DNA of 64,000 nucleotides. Origin: Pseudomonas japonica (lineage in GTDB: Bacteria > Pseudomonadota > Gammaproteobacteria > Pseudomonadales > Pseudomonadaceae). The DNA lies in assembly GCF_013522925.1 (NCBI RefSeq), contig NZ_JAAMQU010000005.1, forward strand, positions 62,001 through 126,000. Direction: 5' to 3'. The notes under the pieces are model-generated. The model was not told the DNA's origin, made no database searches, and saw nothing but the letters and a program-made list of their open reading frames with translations. Made by a program: the position numbers and the translations under genes. Of this stretch, positions 46,402 to 56,397 are shown in pieces. How positions within the stretch are numbered: position 1 is the stretch's first letter; every line of letters begins with the position of its first letter.

Positions 46402-47259
46402 ATGCGCGAACTGATCGTGCTTAGCTGTGCTCACAGTCAAACCGTGCTCAGTGAGGGCCAATCCAGACGGCGCTACCTACCCTTCGGTTGGTGCGGTCCG
46501 TCCGCTATCTCAACCAGCCTGAACGGCCATTGGAAGGAGCGTAGCGGGCAGATTTACCTCTTTGGGAACGGCTACAGGCCGTATTTTCCAACACTGGGCC
46601 GGTTTGGCTCGCCAGATAAGCTCAGCCCCTTCGGCAGGGGAGGGGTTAATGCTTACGGTTATGCCGCCCAAGATCCGGCGAATTATCATGATACGAATGG
46701 AAGATTTCCTCAGCTCTTCAATACACTTGGAAAATGGAAATCAAGTTTTCTAGGTTTTGTCGGAGATGCGTTCGGGATAGGTGAGACCAATAGCGTCATG
46801 CTAATTACCGATGCCTTATATACCTTCGATGATTTCACCAAGCAGGGCAAACGGCTTAATATTGTCAGCCATGGCAATATTATTGATGATAGATCCTATA
46901 CCGAGATTACTAAAGATATGGCAGGAAGCCCCGAGCAAATGATGCGGCTAATTTCGAACCACATACCGGATTTCAGTTCATACCGAACGGCAAGAACGTT
47001 AATCTGTTACTCAGGTGACATACCCAAGATTGGCAAGCCAATCGGCAAGGTCGTGGCAGAGCGCACCGGTCTCGTCACGAAATCTTACAAAGGGCCGATT
47101 TCTGTCCACGGGATTTCGTACGATATCAAGTCCCCTACCAGATCCAGGCAGTTAATCCGTGCAAATATAGATGGTAGTTTTGATTTCAAAAGCAGCCATA
47201 CCGTTGCAAAGTTTCCTAACCCCGTCAATAGCTATAAGCCTGTTTATTTCGATCCTTAA
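46402..47259 (+). CDS. Orphan RHS-core protein with possible clan-CD peptidase-like C-terminus
   Basis: This 285-residue protein starts with a short lead-in (VLSCAHSQTVLS) and the tail end of an RHS repeat core (SGQIYLFGNGYRPYFPTLGRFGSPDKLSPFGRGGVNAYGYAAQDPANYHD), where the usual PxGY-type boundary is replaced by NG-RFP. The variable tail contains RLNIVSHGN (His157-Gly158) and TLICYSGD (Cys202), spaced like the His-Gly and Cys dyad of clan-CD cysteine peptidases such as C80. It has no long RHS barrel and no signal. Function as a toxin or mobile toxin tip is inference. The DNA becomes AT-richer towards the 3' end, and no immunity gene was identified. Confidence 0.75.
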   Translation: MRELIVLSCAHSQTVLSEGQSRRRYLPFGWCGPSAISTSLNGHWKERSGQIYLFGNGYRPYFPTLGRFGSPDKLSPFGRGGVNAYGYAAQDPANYHDTNGRFPQLFNTLGKWKSSFLGFVGDAFGIGETNSVMLITDALYTFDDFTKQGKRLNIVSHGNIIDDRSYTEITKDMAGSPEQMMRLISNHIPDFSSYRTARTLICYSGDIPKIGKPIGKVVAERTGLVTKSYKGPISVHGISYDIKSPTRSRQLIRANIDGSFDFKSSHTVAKFPNPVNSYKPVYFDP

Positions 47260-47267
47260 TATCTGCT

Positions 47268-47290
47268 GTCATTACCCGAGAGATAATGAC
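47268..47290. terminator. Hairpin between the RHS gene and fdhA
   Basis: GTCATTA at 47268-47274 mirrors TAATGAC at 47284-47290 with a nine-base loop, nine bases after the RHS stop and between convergent genes. No T-run follows. Confidence 0.35.
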
Positions 47291-47375
47291 CGTAATCAAC
47301 ATCCAGGCAAAGCCTGCAACCAGAAATATCAGGTTTTAGGCTCTGCTCTTTTCACGCTATCGCCAGTTACTGCAA

Positions 47376-48575
47376 TCAAGCCACGCTAAACAACCGATGC
47401 GGATCGATTACAAATTTCTTCGGCACACCGGCATCGAACTCGCCGTAACCCTGCGGGGCCTGGTCGAGGCTGATCACCTGCACCCCTACCACTTCGGCGA
47501 TGTTGATGCGGTCCCACATGATAGCTTGCATGAGTTGGCGGTTGTACTTCATCACCGGGGTTTGGCCGGTATGGAAGCTGTGGGATTTTGCCCAGCCCAG
47601 GCCGAAGCGAATGCTCAATGCACCCACCTTGGCGGCAGCGTCGTGGGCACCCGGGTCTTCGGTAACGTAAAGGCCAGGAATGCCGATCTTTCCGGACACC
47701 CGGGTGATTTGCATCAGCGAGTTGAGCACAGTGGCCGGGGCTTCCTGCTGAGCGCCTGCATGGCCATGGCCGCGCGCTTCGAAGCCTACGGCGTCTACCG
47801 CGCAGTCCACTTCAGGCTCGCCCAGCAGGTTGGCGATCTGCTCATGCAATGGGGTGTCCTGGCTCAGGTCGGCGATCTCGAAGCCTACGGCCTTGGCATG
47901 GGCCAGGCGGGTCGGGTTCACGTCGCCCACGATCACCACGGCGGCGCCCAGCAAACGAGCAGAGGCGGCAGCCGCAAGGCCAACCGGGCCGGCGCCGGCC
48001 ACGTATACGGTACTGCCAGGCCCGACGCCTGCGGTGACCGCCCCATGGTAGCCAGTGGGCAGAATGTCCGAGAGGCAGGTGAGGTCGCGGATCTTCTCCA
48101 TGGCCCTGTCGCGGTCAGGCAGCTTGAGTAGGTTGAAGTCGGCATACGGCACCAGCACGTATTCGGCCTGGCCGCCGGTCCAGTCGCCCATGTCCACATA
48201 ACCATAAGCGCCGCCAGCACGGGCCGGGTTTACGGTCAGGCATACGCCGGTGTGTTGCTCCTTGCAGGAGCGGCAACGGCCGCACGCCACGTTGAACGGC
48301 ACCGATACCAGGTCGCCGATTTGCAGGTTTTCGACGTCACTGCCTTTTTCGATCACTTCGCCGGTGATTTCATGGCCGAGCACAAGCCCAACCTGGGCAG
48401 TGGTACGGCCGCGCACCATGTGTTGGTCCGAGCCGCAGATGTTGGTGGAAACGACGCGCAGGATCACCCCATGCTCGATCTTGCGCCCGCGGGGGTCTTG
48501 CATCTTGGGATACGCAATGGATTGCACCTCGACCTTGCCGGTTCCCAGGTACACCACGCCACGATTGTCAGCCAT
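47376..48575 (-). CDS. fdhA: Glutathione-independent formaldehyde dehydrogenase
   Basis: This 399-residue zinc alcohol dehydrogenase-family enzyme oxidises formaldehyde to formate with NAD. The catalytic-zinc cysteine lies in STNICGSDQHMVRG, and the structural-zinc cysteines in CGRCRSCKEQHTGVC. The NAD-binding motif is VYVAGAGPVGLAAAASA. The sequence and length match the Pseudomonas FdhA rather than the glutathione-dependent enzyme. It is the last gene of the minus-strand one-carbon block and should detoxify formaldehyde from betaine and sarcosine demethylation. Confidence 0.96.
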   Translation of the reverse strand: MADNRGVVYLGTGKVEVQSIAYPKMQDPRGRKIEHGVILRVVSTNICGSDQHMVRGRTTAQVGLVLGHEITGEVIEKGSDVENLQIGDLVSVPFNVACGRCRSCKEQHTGVCLTVNPARAGGAYGYVDMGDWTGGQAEYVLVPYADFNLLKLPDRDRAMEKIRDLTCLSDILPTGYHGAVTAGVGPGSTVYVAGAGPVGLAAAASARLLGAAVVIVGDVNPTRLAHAKAVGFEIADLSQDTPLHEQIANLLGEPEVDCAVDAVGFEARGHGHAGAQQEAPATVLNSLMQITRVSGKIGIPGLYVTEDPGAHDAAAKVGALSIRFGLGWAKSHSFHTGQTPVMKYNRQLMQAIMWDRINIAEVVGVQVISLDQAPQGYGEFDAGVPKKFVIDPHRLFSVA

Positions 48576-48624
48576 GCTCGTTCACCTCGCTATTGTTGTT
48601 TTGTTGGCTGTAGGATCCTTACCG

Positions 48625-48703
48625 GTAGGAAGCGGGCGAAGCTCGCGAATAGGGGTAAAAATCTAATCGCGAGCTTCGCCGGATGGCCGGCCCCGCTTCC
48701 TAC
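48625..48703. repeat. REP-like inverted pair upstream of fdhA
   Basis: GTAGGAAGCGGGCGAAGCTCGCGA on the left is mirrored by CGCGAGCTTCGCC and GCTTCCTAC on the right, so the pair can form a long hairpin. It sits between purU and fdhA and may stabilise or terminate the upstream message. It is the same family as at 9923 and 14165. Confidence 0.75.
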
Positions 48704-48717
48704 GAAGTGAAAGGCGC

Positions 48718-49575
48718 CTACAGAACGACTGTACGGTTGGCGTTAAGGAACACCCGCCGCTCGATGTGATAACCCACTGCTCTGGCCAGGGTGAGGCATT
48801 CGATGTCTCGGCCCTTGGCGACCAGGTCTTCGGCGTAATGGGCGTGGTCTACCACTTCCACGCCTTGCGCAATGATCGGCCCTTCGTCCAGGTCGTTGTT
48901 GATGTAATGCGCCGTGGCGCCCACCAGCTTCACGCCCTTGTTATAGGCCTGATGGTAAGGCTTGGCGCCTTTGAAGCCGGGCAGCAGTGAATGGTGGATG
49001 TTGATGGCCCAGCCATCCAGGCGCCGGCAGAGCTCGGGCGAGAGCACTTGCATGTACCGAGCAAGGATCACCAGCTCCGCGCCGGTGCTTTCCACCACCT
49101 CCATCACTTTGCGTTCCTGGGCTGGCTTGTCGGCCGGGTCCAGGGGGAAGTGGTAGTACGGAATGTCATGCCAGCGCGCCAGGGGCTCAAGGTCGGGGTG
49201 ATTGGAAACCACCGCCGTCACGTCCATGGGTAGCTGCCCGATGCGCTGGCGGTACAGCAGGTCGTTCAGGCAGTGGTCTGCCTTGGACACCATGATCACC
49301 ACCTTGGGCCGATACTGCGGCGCAGTGAGCTCGAAGCGCATGCCGAACTCGCTGACGCGCTCGCCCAGACCGGCGCGAAAGCCCTGCTCATCGAAGCCTT
49401 CGGGCTGGCGGAATTCCACCCGGATGAAAAACCGTGCGGAGAGCCTGTCATCGAAAGAATGGTGCTCGGTGACGTAACAACCCTGCTCGTACAGGTAGCG
49501 GGTGACCGCGTCCACTGTGCCGAGCCGGCTGGGGCAGTCGGCGGCGAGTATCCAGGTATCAGGGGCGCGGCTCAT
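48718..49575 (-). CDS. purU: Formyltetrahydrofolate deformylase
   Basis: This 285-residue enzyme splits 10-formyl-THF into formate and THF and balances the one-carbon pool when betaine or sarcosine is catabolised. An N-terminal ACT domain is followed by the formyl-transferase fold, with NIHHSLLPGFKGAKPYHQAY and GATAHYINNDLDEGPIIAQ supplying the catalytic Asn, His and Asp. The ATG at 49575 starts the family N-terminus (MSRAPDTWILAADCP); the longer frame upstream is non-homologous. Confidence 0.95.
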   Translation of the reverse strand: MSRAPDTWILAADCPSRLGTVDAVTRYLYEQGCYVTEHHSFDDRLSARFFIRVEFRQPEGFDEQGFRAGLGERVSEFGMRFELTAPQYRPKVVIMVSKADHCLNDLLYRQRIGQLPMDVTAVVSNHPDLEPLARWHDIPYYHFPLDPADKPAQERKVMEVVESTGAELVILARYMQVLSPELCRRLDGWAINIHHSLLPGFKGAKPYHQAYNKGVKLVGATAHYINNDLDEGPIIAQGVEVVDHAHYAEDLVAKGRDIECLTLARAVGYHIERRVFLNANRTVVL

Positions 49576-49596
49576 GGGGTTCTCCGTAAAAAAGCC

Positions 49597-49658
49597 GTAG
49601 GAGCGGGCGATAGCCCGCGAACGGGGTAGATCAGTTGTTCGCGGGCTTACGCCCACCC
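49597..49658. repeat. REP-like inverted pair between soxG and purU
   Basis: GTAGGAGCGGGCGATAGCCCGCGAAC on the left is mirrored by GTTCGCGGGCTTACGCCCACCCCTAC on the right. This variant of the window's REP family fills the intergenic space. Confidence 0.7.
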
Positions 49659-50288
49659 CTACACCACAGCCAGCCCGTACTCCGCGCTGGCATCTTGCAG
49701 CCACAACCACCAGTAATCGGCGAAGCTGCGGCGAATCACCAGTTCCCAGGTGTCCTCGCCCATGCGCCGGATAATCAACTGCGACTTGGCGAACACCGTC
49801 CCCACACCCTTGCCCACGGGGAAGTTGTTTGGATGTACATCGTAGCTGGTAGATTTCATCAGCACCTCACGGACCTTCGGCCCGGTAAGCTCCAGTACGG
49901 TTTGCCCGCCACTCACATTCACCACTTGGATGTGCTGCCCGTCCAATGCATCGCGCAGGCGCTGCTCGGCGGCGAATTCCTCACCGCGTGGGCAGATGAA
50001 CAGCCACTCGTCCGGCCCCATCCATTGCAGGGTGGTATCGCCACTGCCCACCACGGTGAGCGCAACCGGCAGCTCCAGGCCGAGCGCCTTATGCACCCCG
50101 CTTGCGAATGCGGGGTTATTGCCATCGCCGCGCAGGGTGAGATGGCCCAGCAGTTTCTTTTCCCGAAGGGTTACGCCTGCACTTGCCCTACCCTTGCCAA
50201 CCAGGCTGGCAAGGTCTGCATGATGCAGAGGGGTCTCGGCCTTCACCGGGGCATCGGGGCGCTGTTGGTATACGTTGGCTGTGCTCAT
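49659..50288 (-). CDS. soxG: Sarcosine oxidase gamma subunit
   Basis: This 209-residue subunit of the heterotetrameric sarcosine oxidase has the SoxG blocks LGHLTLRGDGNNPAFASGVHKALGLELP, LQWMGPDEWLFICPRGEE and ELVIRRSFADYWWLWLQDAS. The ATG at 50288 has AAGGG eight bases upstream; a start five codons earlier lacks it. It is the last sox gene, 39 bases after soxA. Confidence 0.95.
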   Translation of the reverse strand: MSTANVYQQRPDAPVKAETPLHHADLASLVGKGRASAGVTLREKKLLGHLTLRGDGNNPAFASGVHKALGLELPVALTVVGSGDTTLQWMGPDEWLFICPRGEEFAAEQRLRDALDGQHIQVVNVSGGQTVLELTGPKVREVLMKSTSYDVHPNNFPVGKGVGTVFAKSQLIIRRMGEDTWELVIRRSFADYWWLWLQDASAEYGLAVV

Positions 50289-50327
50289 TTCAAAGCCCTT
50301 CAAAAATGTCGTGGGTGCCGGTGCCGG

Positions 50328-53300
50328 TCATACGTTCTGCCGCTCGCCTTTTGGGTCCACGAACACTGAACCGCAGATCTCCGCTTCGATGGCGCTGCCG
50401 TCGGCGAGCGGGGCCCACACCTTTTCGCCCATGCGCTTGAGCCCGCCTTTCACCACTGCCATCGCGAAGGAACGGCCCAGCGTGGGGCTCATGTAGCTGG
50501 AGGTCACGTGGCCCACCATGTCCATGGGAATGGGCTGCTTGGGATCGAACACCAGTTGCGCGCCTTCAGGCAGTACGCGGTTGGGGTCAACCGGCTTGAG
50601 GCCTACCAGTTGCTTGCGGTCTTCACGCACGCAATCTTCGCGGCTCATGCCGCGCGAACCGATCCACGGGAAGGGCTTGGTACGGCCCACACACCAGCCC
50701 ATGTTCAGGTCGTCCGGCGTCATGGAGGCGTCCGTGTCCTGGCCCACGATGATGAAGCCCTTCTCGGCCCGCAGCACGTGCATGGTCTCGGTGCCATACG
50801 GCGTGAGGTTGTAGGCCTTGCCGGCTTCGACGATGGCCTCGAGCACGCCCATGGCGTAGTCGGCCTGGATGTTCACCTCGTAGGACAGCTCACCTGTGAA
50901 CGAGATGCGGAAGACACGCGCCGGCACGCCAGCCACCTTGCCCTCCTGCCAGGTCATGAACGGGAACGCTTCCTTGTCCAGATTGATGTCGGTGACATGG
51001 CTCAGCAGCTTGCGGCTGTTGGGGCCCGACAGCGTGAGCGTGGCCCAATGGTCGGTGACCGAGGTGAAGTACACCTTCAGTTCCGGCCATTCGGTCTGGT
51101 GGTACAACTCAAGCCACTGCAGCACGCGCGCCGCGCCACCGGTGGTGGTGGTCATCAGGAAGTGATTGTCGGCCAGGCAGGCGGTCACGCCGTCATCGAA
51201 CACCATGCCGTCTTCCTTGCACATCAAGCCGTAGCGGGCCTTGCCCACGTCCAGCTTGGTCCACGCGTTGGTGTACACGCGGTTCAGGAACTCACGGGCA
51301 TCCGGGCCCTGAATGTCGATTTTGCCGAGGGTGGAGGCGTCGAGCAGGCCCACGCTGTCGCGCACGGCCTTGCACTCGCGGGCCACGGCGCTGTGCAGGT
51401 CCTCGCCACGGCGCGGGAAGTACCAAGGGCGCTTCCACTGGCCCACATCCTCGAACTCCGCGCCCTGCTTCACGTGCCAGGCATGCAGCGCGGTGAAGCG
51501 CACGGCATCGAACAGGTGGCCGCAGTTGCGCCCAGCCACCGCGCCGAAGGTCACCGGCGTGTAGTTGGGGCGGAACATGGTGGTGCCCATCTCGGTGATG
51601 GAGATGCCACGGGACCGCGCCGCGATGGCCAGGCCGTTGATATTGCCCAGCTTGCCCTGATCGGTACCGAAGCCCAGCGCGGTGTAGCGCTTCACGTGCT
51701 CCACGGATTCAAAGCCTTCGCGGGTGGCCAGCTCGATCGCCGCTGCGGTCACGTCGTTCTGCAGGTCCACGAACTGCTTCGGTGCGCGTGCGGTGGATTT
51801 GTCATGGGGCACCTGGAACAGCGCCAGGGTAGGTTCTTCGAGGCGGCTTACGGCTGTGGGCACCACGCCTTCCACGATCTTGAAGCCTGCTTCCGCCGCA
51901 GCGCGCGCGCCACCTTCAAAGCCGTCCGCCAAGGCGTCGCCCAGCGGGTACACACCGTTGATGCCGCCGACGCAGACACGCTTTTGCGCCGCTTCGCCCG
52001 GTACGAATCCGAGGATGTCTTCGCGCCAGATCGGCCGCCCGCCCAAGTGGGACGCCAAGTGAACCACAGGGCTGTAGCCACCGGAGCTCGCGACCAGGTC
52101 GCACTCCAGCCATTCGCCCGGGCTGAGTACCTTCATGGCCTTGGCGTCGATGGCAGCGATGCGGGCCCCGGTTACCCGGCGGGTACCGCGGGTTTCAAGT
52201 ACCGCGCTGCTGGTCAGGATTCGTACGCCTTTGGCGCGAGCTTCCTCTACCAGTGCGCCCCGCGGGTTGGGACGGGCATCGGCGATGGCGACCACTTGCA
52301 GGCCTGCATCAAGCCAATCCAGCGCAGCCCGGTAAGCGTGATCGTTGTTGGTGCCCAGTACCAGCTGCTTGCCAGGCGCCACACCGTAGCGGCGCACATA
52401 GATGGAAACCGCCCCGGCCAGCATGTTGCCGGGCAAATCGTTGTTGCCGTACACCTGCGGCCGCTCGTGAGCACCGGTTGCCAGTACCACGCGGTTGGCC
52501 CGCACACGGTGAACCCGCTGGCGCACCTGCCCGATTGGCGCGCGCTCGCCCAGATGGTCGGTAAGGCGCTGGTGAATGGTGAGGAAGTTATGGTCGTGGT
52601 AACCGTTGACCGTGGAGCGTGGCAGCAGGGTCACGTCCGCCATACCGCTCAGCTCGGCCAGCACGGTGGCGACCCACTCGGCCGCAGGCTTGCCGTCGAG
52701 GGTTTCCCGGGTGTCCAGCAGGCTACCGCCGAACTCTTCCTGCTCGTCCGCCAGGATCACCCGCGCCCCGCTGCGCGCGGCCGCCAGCGCCGCTGCAAGC
52801 CCGGCCGGGCCCGCGCCCACAATCAGCACATCGCAGTGCTGGTTCATGTAGTCGTAGCTGTCGGGGTCGATCTCGGTCGGCGAACGGCCAAGCCCGGCAG
52901 CCTTGCGGATGTACTTCTCGTAGGTCATCCAGAAGGATTGCGGGTACATGAACGTCTTGTAGTAGAAGCCCGGCGGCATAAGCTTGCCGCCCACCTTGCC
53001 GAGGATGCCCATCAAATCGTTGTTCACGTTCGGCCAGCCGTTGGTGCTGCTGGCGACCAGGTTGGCGTACAGCGCCTGCTGCGTGGCGCGCACGTTGGGG
53101 ATCTGGGTGGCTTCGGTGCCGCCGATCTGCAACACGGCGTTGGGCTCTTCGGCGCCAGCGGCGACGATGCCGCGCGGGCGCGAATACTTGAAGCTGCGCC
53201 CGATCACATCCACGCCATTGGCCAGCAGGGCCGAGGCAAGCGTGTCGCCTTCAAAGCCGGTATAGCGCTGGCCGTTGAAGGTAAATTCGATGCGTTTGTT

Positions 53301-53345
53301 GCGGTCGATACGGCCGCCGTTGGACAGGCGATTGACCTGGCTCAT
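50328..53345 (-). CDS. soxA: Sarcosine oxidase alpha subunit
   Basis: This 1005-residue subunit has an N-terminal ferredoxin-like/NAD-binding region, a FAD/NAD Rossmann segment (CDVLIVGAGPAGLAAALAAARSGARV) and a C-terminal aminomethyltransferase (GCV_T-like) domain. The last domain transfers the one-carbon unit to THF as methylene-THF. The ATG at 53345 is preferred to an upstream extension because it starts the family N-terminus and overlaps soxD by four bases. With SoxB, SoxD and SoxG it converts sarcosine to glycine. Confidence 0.97.
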   Translation of the reverse strand: MSQVNRLSNGGRIDRNKRIEFTFNGQRYTGFEGDTLASALLANGVDVIGRSFKYSRPRGIVAAGAEEPNAVLQIGGTEATQIPNVRATQQALYANLVASSTNGWPNVNNDLMGILGKVGGKLMPPGFYYKTFMYPQSFWMTYEKYIRKAAGLGRSPTEIDPDSYDYMNQHCDVLIVGAGPAGLAAALAAARSGARVILADEQEEFGGSLLDTRETLDGKPAAEWVATVLAELSGMADVTLLPRSTVNGYHDHNFLTIHQRLTDHLGERAPIGQVRQRVHRVRANRVVLATGAHERPQVYGNNDLPGNMLAGAVSIYVRRYGVAPGKQLVLGTNNDHAYRAALDWLDAGLQVVAIADARPNPRGALVEEARAKGVRILTSSAVLETRGTRRVTGARIAAIDAKAMKVLSPGEWLECDLVASSGGYSPVVHLASHLGGRPIWREDILGFVPGEAAQKRVCVGGINGVYPLGDALADGFEGGARAAAEAGFKIVEGVVPTAVSRLEEPTLALFQVPHDKSTARAPKQFVDLQNDVTAAAIELATREGFESVEHVKRYTALGFGTDQGKLGNINGLAIAARSRGISITEMGTTMFRPNYTPVTFGAVAGRNCGHLFDAVRFTALHAWHVKQGAEFEDVGQWKRPWYFPRRGEDLHSAVARECKAVRDSVGLLDASTLGKIDIQGPDAREFLNRVYTNAWTKLDVGKARYGLMCKEDGMVFDDGVTACLADNHFLMTTTTGGAARVLQWLELYHQTEWPELKVYFTSVTDHWATLTLSGPNSRKLLSHVTDINLDKEAFPFMTWQEGKVAGVPARVFRISFTGELSYEVNIQADYAMGVLEAIVEAGKAYNLTPYGTETMHVLRAEKGFIIVGQDTDASMTPDDLNMGWCVGRTKPFPWIGSRGMSREDCVREDRKQLVGLKPVDPNRVLPEGAQLVFDPKQPIPMDMVGHVTSSYMSPTLGRSFAMAVVKGGLKRMGEKVWAPLADGSAIEAEICGSVFVDPKGERQNV

Positions 53346-53671
53346 ACCTTTTCCCCTTGCGCGCGGGTCACTGGCTGCGCCGCGGAGGGCTTTTGCGTGA
53401 CCTGCGGTTTGGCACCGATCGGATAGGTTTCGAAAATCTCGTAGGTGACCGTGTCGCGGCTCATGTTGAAGTAGCGGCGGCAACCGGTGGCATGCAGCCA
53501 CAGCTCATGGTGAATCCCGCGCACGTTGTCGCGGAAGAACATGTAGGTGCCCCACTCCTCGTCGGTGCAGGCGGCAGGGTCGAGTGGGCGCGGGATATGC
53601 GCCTGGCCGGCCACCTGAAATTCCTCTTCGGAACGGGCTTCGCCGCAATACGGACAGAAGATATGCAGCAT
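53342..53671 (-). CDS. soxD: Sarcosine oxidase delta subunit
   Basis: This 109-residue zinc-binding subunit starts MLHIFCPYCGEARSEEEF and has a HATGCRRYF block, supplying the Cys/His zinc ligands. The ATG at 53671 gives the standard N-terminus. It lies between soxB and soxA with tight spacing or overlap. Confidence 0.97.
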   Translation of the reverse strand: MLHIFCPYCGEARSEEEFQVAGQAHIPRPLDPAACTDEEWGTYMFFRDNVRGIHHELWLHATGCRRYFNMSRDTVTYEIFETYPIGAKPQVTQKPSAAQPVTRAQGEKV

Positions 53672-53685
53672 GGTGGTGTCTCCGG

Positions 53686-54936
53686 TCAGTGGGCCACGGC
53701 GGCGGCGCCGTGCTCGTCGATGAGGGCGCCGTTGTAGAAGCGGTCGATGGAAAACGGTTTGGCCAGCGGGTGCATTTCGCCTTTTGCCAGGCTGGCGGCG
53801 AACACGTTGCCCGAGCCCGGCGTAGCCTTGAAGCCGCCGGTACCCCAGCCGCAGTTGAAGAACAGGTTCTTCACCGGCGTTTTGCTGATGATCGGGCAGG
53901 CGTCGGGCGTGGTGTCGACGATGCCGCCCCACTGGCGGTTCATGCGCACCCGCGACAACACGGGGAACATTTCCACGATGGCTTGCAAGGTGTGTTCGAT
54001 CACCGGGTACGAGCCGCGCTGGCCGTAGCCGACCCAGCTGTCGATACCGGCGCCGATCACCAGGTCGCCCTTGTCGGACTGGCTGATGTAACCGTGCACG
54101 GCGTTGGACATGATCACGCTGTCGATGATGGGCTTGAGCGGCTCGGACACCAGCGCTTGCAACGGGTGGGATTCAATCGGCAGGCGGAAGCCGGCCAGGC
54201 TGGCCATGTAGCCCGAATTACCGGCGGTAACCACGCCCACACGCTTGCCGCCGATGAAGCCTCGGTTGGTTTCCACGCCGATGACCACGCCGTTTTCCTT
54301 GCGGAAACCGGTGACCTCGGTTTGTTGAATCAGGTCCACGCCCAGCGCGTCGGCGGCACGGGCATACCCCCAGGCGACCGCGTCGTGGCGAGCCACCCCG
54401 CCCCGGCGTTGAACCGTGGCGCCGATAATCGGGTAGCGGGTATTTTTCGAGCAATCCAGGTAAGGGATTTCCTCGGCAACCTGTTGGGCATTGAGCAGTT
54501 CGCCGTCCACGCCATTGAGGCGGTTGGCGCTCACCCGGCGCTCGGAATCGCGCATGTCTTGCAGGGTGTGGCACAGGTTGTACACGCCACGCTGAGAAAA
54601 CATCACGTTGTAGTTGATGTCCTGGGACAGCCCTTCCCACAGTTTCATCGCGTGCTCGTACAAGTGGGCGGATTCGTCCCACAGGTAGTTCGAACGCACA
54701 ATGGTGGTGTTACGGGCGGTGTTGCCGCCGCCCAGCCAGCCTTTCTCGATCACGGCCACATTGGTGATGCCGTGTTCCTTGGCCAGGTAGTACGCCGTAG
54801 CCAGGCCGTGGCCGCCACCGCCTACGATGATCACGTCATACACAGGCTTGGGCGTGGGCGTGCGCCACATGCGCTGCCAGTTTTCGTGGTGGCTGAGGGA
54901 GTGCTTGAAGAGGCCAAAGCCTGAATAGCGCTGCAT
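53686..54936 (-). CDS. soxB: Sarcosine oxidase beta subunit
   Basis: This 416-residue FAD-dependent subunit carries the dinucleotide motif [20 protein letters not shown] and later blocks [12 protein letters not shown] and [14 protein letters not shown]. It binds flavin and oxidises the sarcosine C-N bond, with electrons going to oxygen. It follows glyA by 15 bases and precedes soxD by 14, so glyA-soxBDAG is one operon. Confidence 0.97.
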   Translation of the reverse strand: MQRYSGFGLFKHSLSHHENWQRMWRTPTPKPVYDVIIVGGGGHGLATAYYLAKEHGITNVAVIEKGWLGGGNTARNTTIVRSNYLWDESAHLYEHAMKLWEGLSQDINYNVMFSQRGVYNLCHTLQDMRDSERRVSANRLNGVDGELLNAQQVAEEIPYLDCSKNTRYPIIGATVQRRGGVARHDAVAWGYARAADALGVDLIQQTEVTGFRKENGVVIGVETNRGFIGGKRVGVVTAGNSGYMASLAGFRLPIESHPLQALVSEPLKPIIDSVIMSNAVHGYISQSDKGDLVIGAGIDSWVGYGQRGSYPVIEHTLQAIVEMFPVLSRVRMNRQWGGIVDTTPDACPIISKTPVKNLFFNCGWGTGGFKATPGSGNVFAASLAKGEMHPLAKPFSIDRFYNGALIDEHGAAAVAH

Positions 54937-54951
54937 GATCGGTACTCCAGC

Positions 54952-56205
54952 TCAGCGGTAAACCGGGAATTCGGCGCACAGGGTGCTGACCTGGGCAGCC
55001 ACGTTGGCCTCCACGTCGGCGTCGCCGAGGTTGTCGAGAATGTCGCAGATCCAGCCCGCCAGCACCTGGCACTGTTCCACCCTGAAGCCGCGGCTGGTGA
55101 CCGCCGGGGTGCCGATGCGCAGGCCCGAGGTCACGAACGGGGATTGAGGGTCGTTAGGCACGGCGTTCTTGTTCACCGTGATATGGGCACGGCCCAGGGC
55201 CGCATCCGCTGCCTTGCCGGTGAGCCCCTGGCGGATGAGGCTAACGAGGAACAGATGGTTGTCGGTGCCGCCGGATACCACGTCGTAACCACGGTCCACG
55301 AATACCCCGGCCATGGCCTGGGCGTTGTCGATCACCTGTTGCTGGTACACCTTGAAGCCCGGCTCCGAGGCTTCCTTGAAGCACACGGCCTTGGCGGCGA
55401 TCACATGCATCAGTGGGCCACCCTGGCCACCGGGGAACACCGCGGCGTTGAACTTTTTTTCTAGCTCTTCGTTATGGCGCGCCAGGATCAACCCGCCGCG
55501 TGGGCCGCGCAGGGTCTTGTGGGTAGTGGTGGTCACAACGTCGGCATAGGGCAGCGGGTTCGGATACAGCCCGGCCGCCACCAGCCCAGCCACGTGGGCC
55601 ATGTCCACAAAGAGGTAGGCGCCTACCTTGTCGGCGATTTCACGGAAGCGGGCGAAGTCCAGGGTTTTGGAGTAGGCGGAGAAACCGGCGATGACCATCT
55701 TCGGCTTGCATTCCAGGGCCAGGCGCTCGACCTCGTCGTAGTCGATCAGCCCGGTGGCCGTGTCCAGGCCGTACTGCACGGCGTTGTACAACTTGCCGGA
55801 GAAACTCACCTTGGCGCCGTGGGTAAGGTGGCCACCGTGCGCCAGGCTCATGCCCAGCACGGTATCGCCCGGTTGCAGCAGCGCCAGGTACACGGCGGCA
55901 TTGGCCTGCGAGCCGGAATGCGGCTGGACGTTGGCGTAGTCGGCGCCAAACAGCGCCTTGGCGCGATCGATGGCCAGTTGCTCTACCGTGTCCACATGCT
56001 CGCAACCGCCGTAGTAGCGCTTGCCCGGGTAGCCTTCGGCGTACTTGTTGGTAAGGCCGCTGCCCTGGGCTTCCATCACACGCTTGCTGGTGTAGTTTTC
56101 CGACGCGATCAGCTCGATATGGTCTTCCTGGCGCTGCTCCTCGGCGTTGATGGCTGCCAGCAGTGCGTCGTCATATCCCTGAATCTGGTCTTGCTTGCTG
56201 AACAT
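54952..56205 (-). CDS. glyA: Serine hydroxymethyltransferase
   Basis: This 417-residue PLP enzyme interconverts glycine and serine with THF. The PLP-lysine motif is [14 protein letters not shown]. Typical blocks are [14 protein letters not shown] and [24 protein letters not shown]. The ATG at 56205 is preceded by GGGAGA. Placed first in the operon with the sox genes, it would turn the glycine and methylene-THF from sarcosine into serine. A second glyA probably exists elsewhere in such genomes. Confidence 0.97.
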   Translation of the reverse strand: MFSKQDQIQGYDDALLAAINAEEQRQEDHIELIASENYTSKRVMEAQGSGLTNKYAEGYPGKRYYGGCEHVDTVEQLAIDRAKALFGADYANVQPHSGSQANAAVYLALLQPGDTVLGMSLAHGGHLTHGAKVSFSGKLYNAVQYGLDTATGLIDYDEVERLALECKPKMVIAGFSAYSKTLDFARFREIADKVGAYLFVDMAHVAGLVAAGLYPNPLPYADVVTTTTHKTLRGPRGGLILARHNEELEKKFNAAVFPGGQGGPLMHVIAAKAVCFKEASEPGFKVYQQQVIDNAQAMAGVFVDRGYDVVSGGTDNHLFLVSLIRQGLTGKAADAALGRAHITVNKNAVPNDPQSPFVTSGLRIGTPAVTSRGFRVEQCQVLAGWICDILDNLGDADVEANVAAQVSTLCAEFPVYR

Positions 56206-56397
56206 CGCGGATCTCCCAGCGCGGATGGCGCCTGTCATAGGTGCAGTGGGGTCGATGGTAGGCTCGGCCCCGGTGCGTCAGATGCCTATGGGCGCCACGC
56301 ATCGGTGCGATTACGACATGAACGGAACCTTCACTCCCATACCGCTCCAGCCCTGCGCGGCGTACAGTAGCCCGGGTACCTACTATGGAAGTGCCCC

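Noticed and set aside
50508..53426. A 972-codon open frame antisense to the sarcosine oxidase alpha gene
   Set aside because: It mirrors a certain gene in high-GC DNA, has low-complexity His/Gly/Val/Ala-rich sequence and no family motif.
56206..56397. Glycine riboswitch in the glyA-ltaE gap
   Set aside because: No tandem aptamer pattern was recognisable and the gap is short for a double aptamer plus expression platform.
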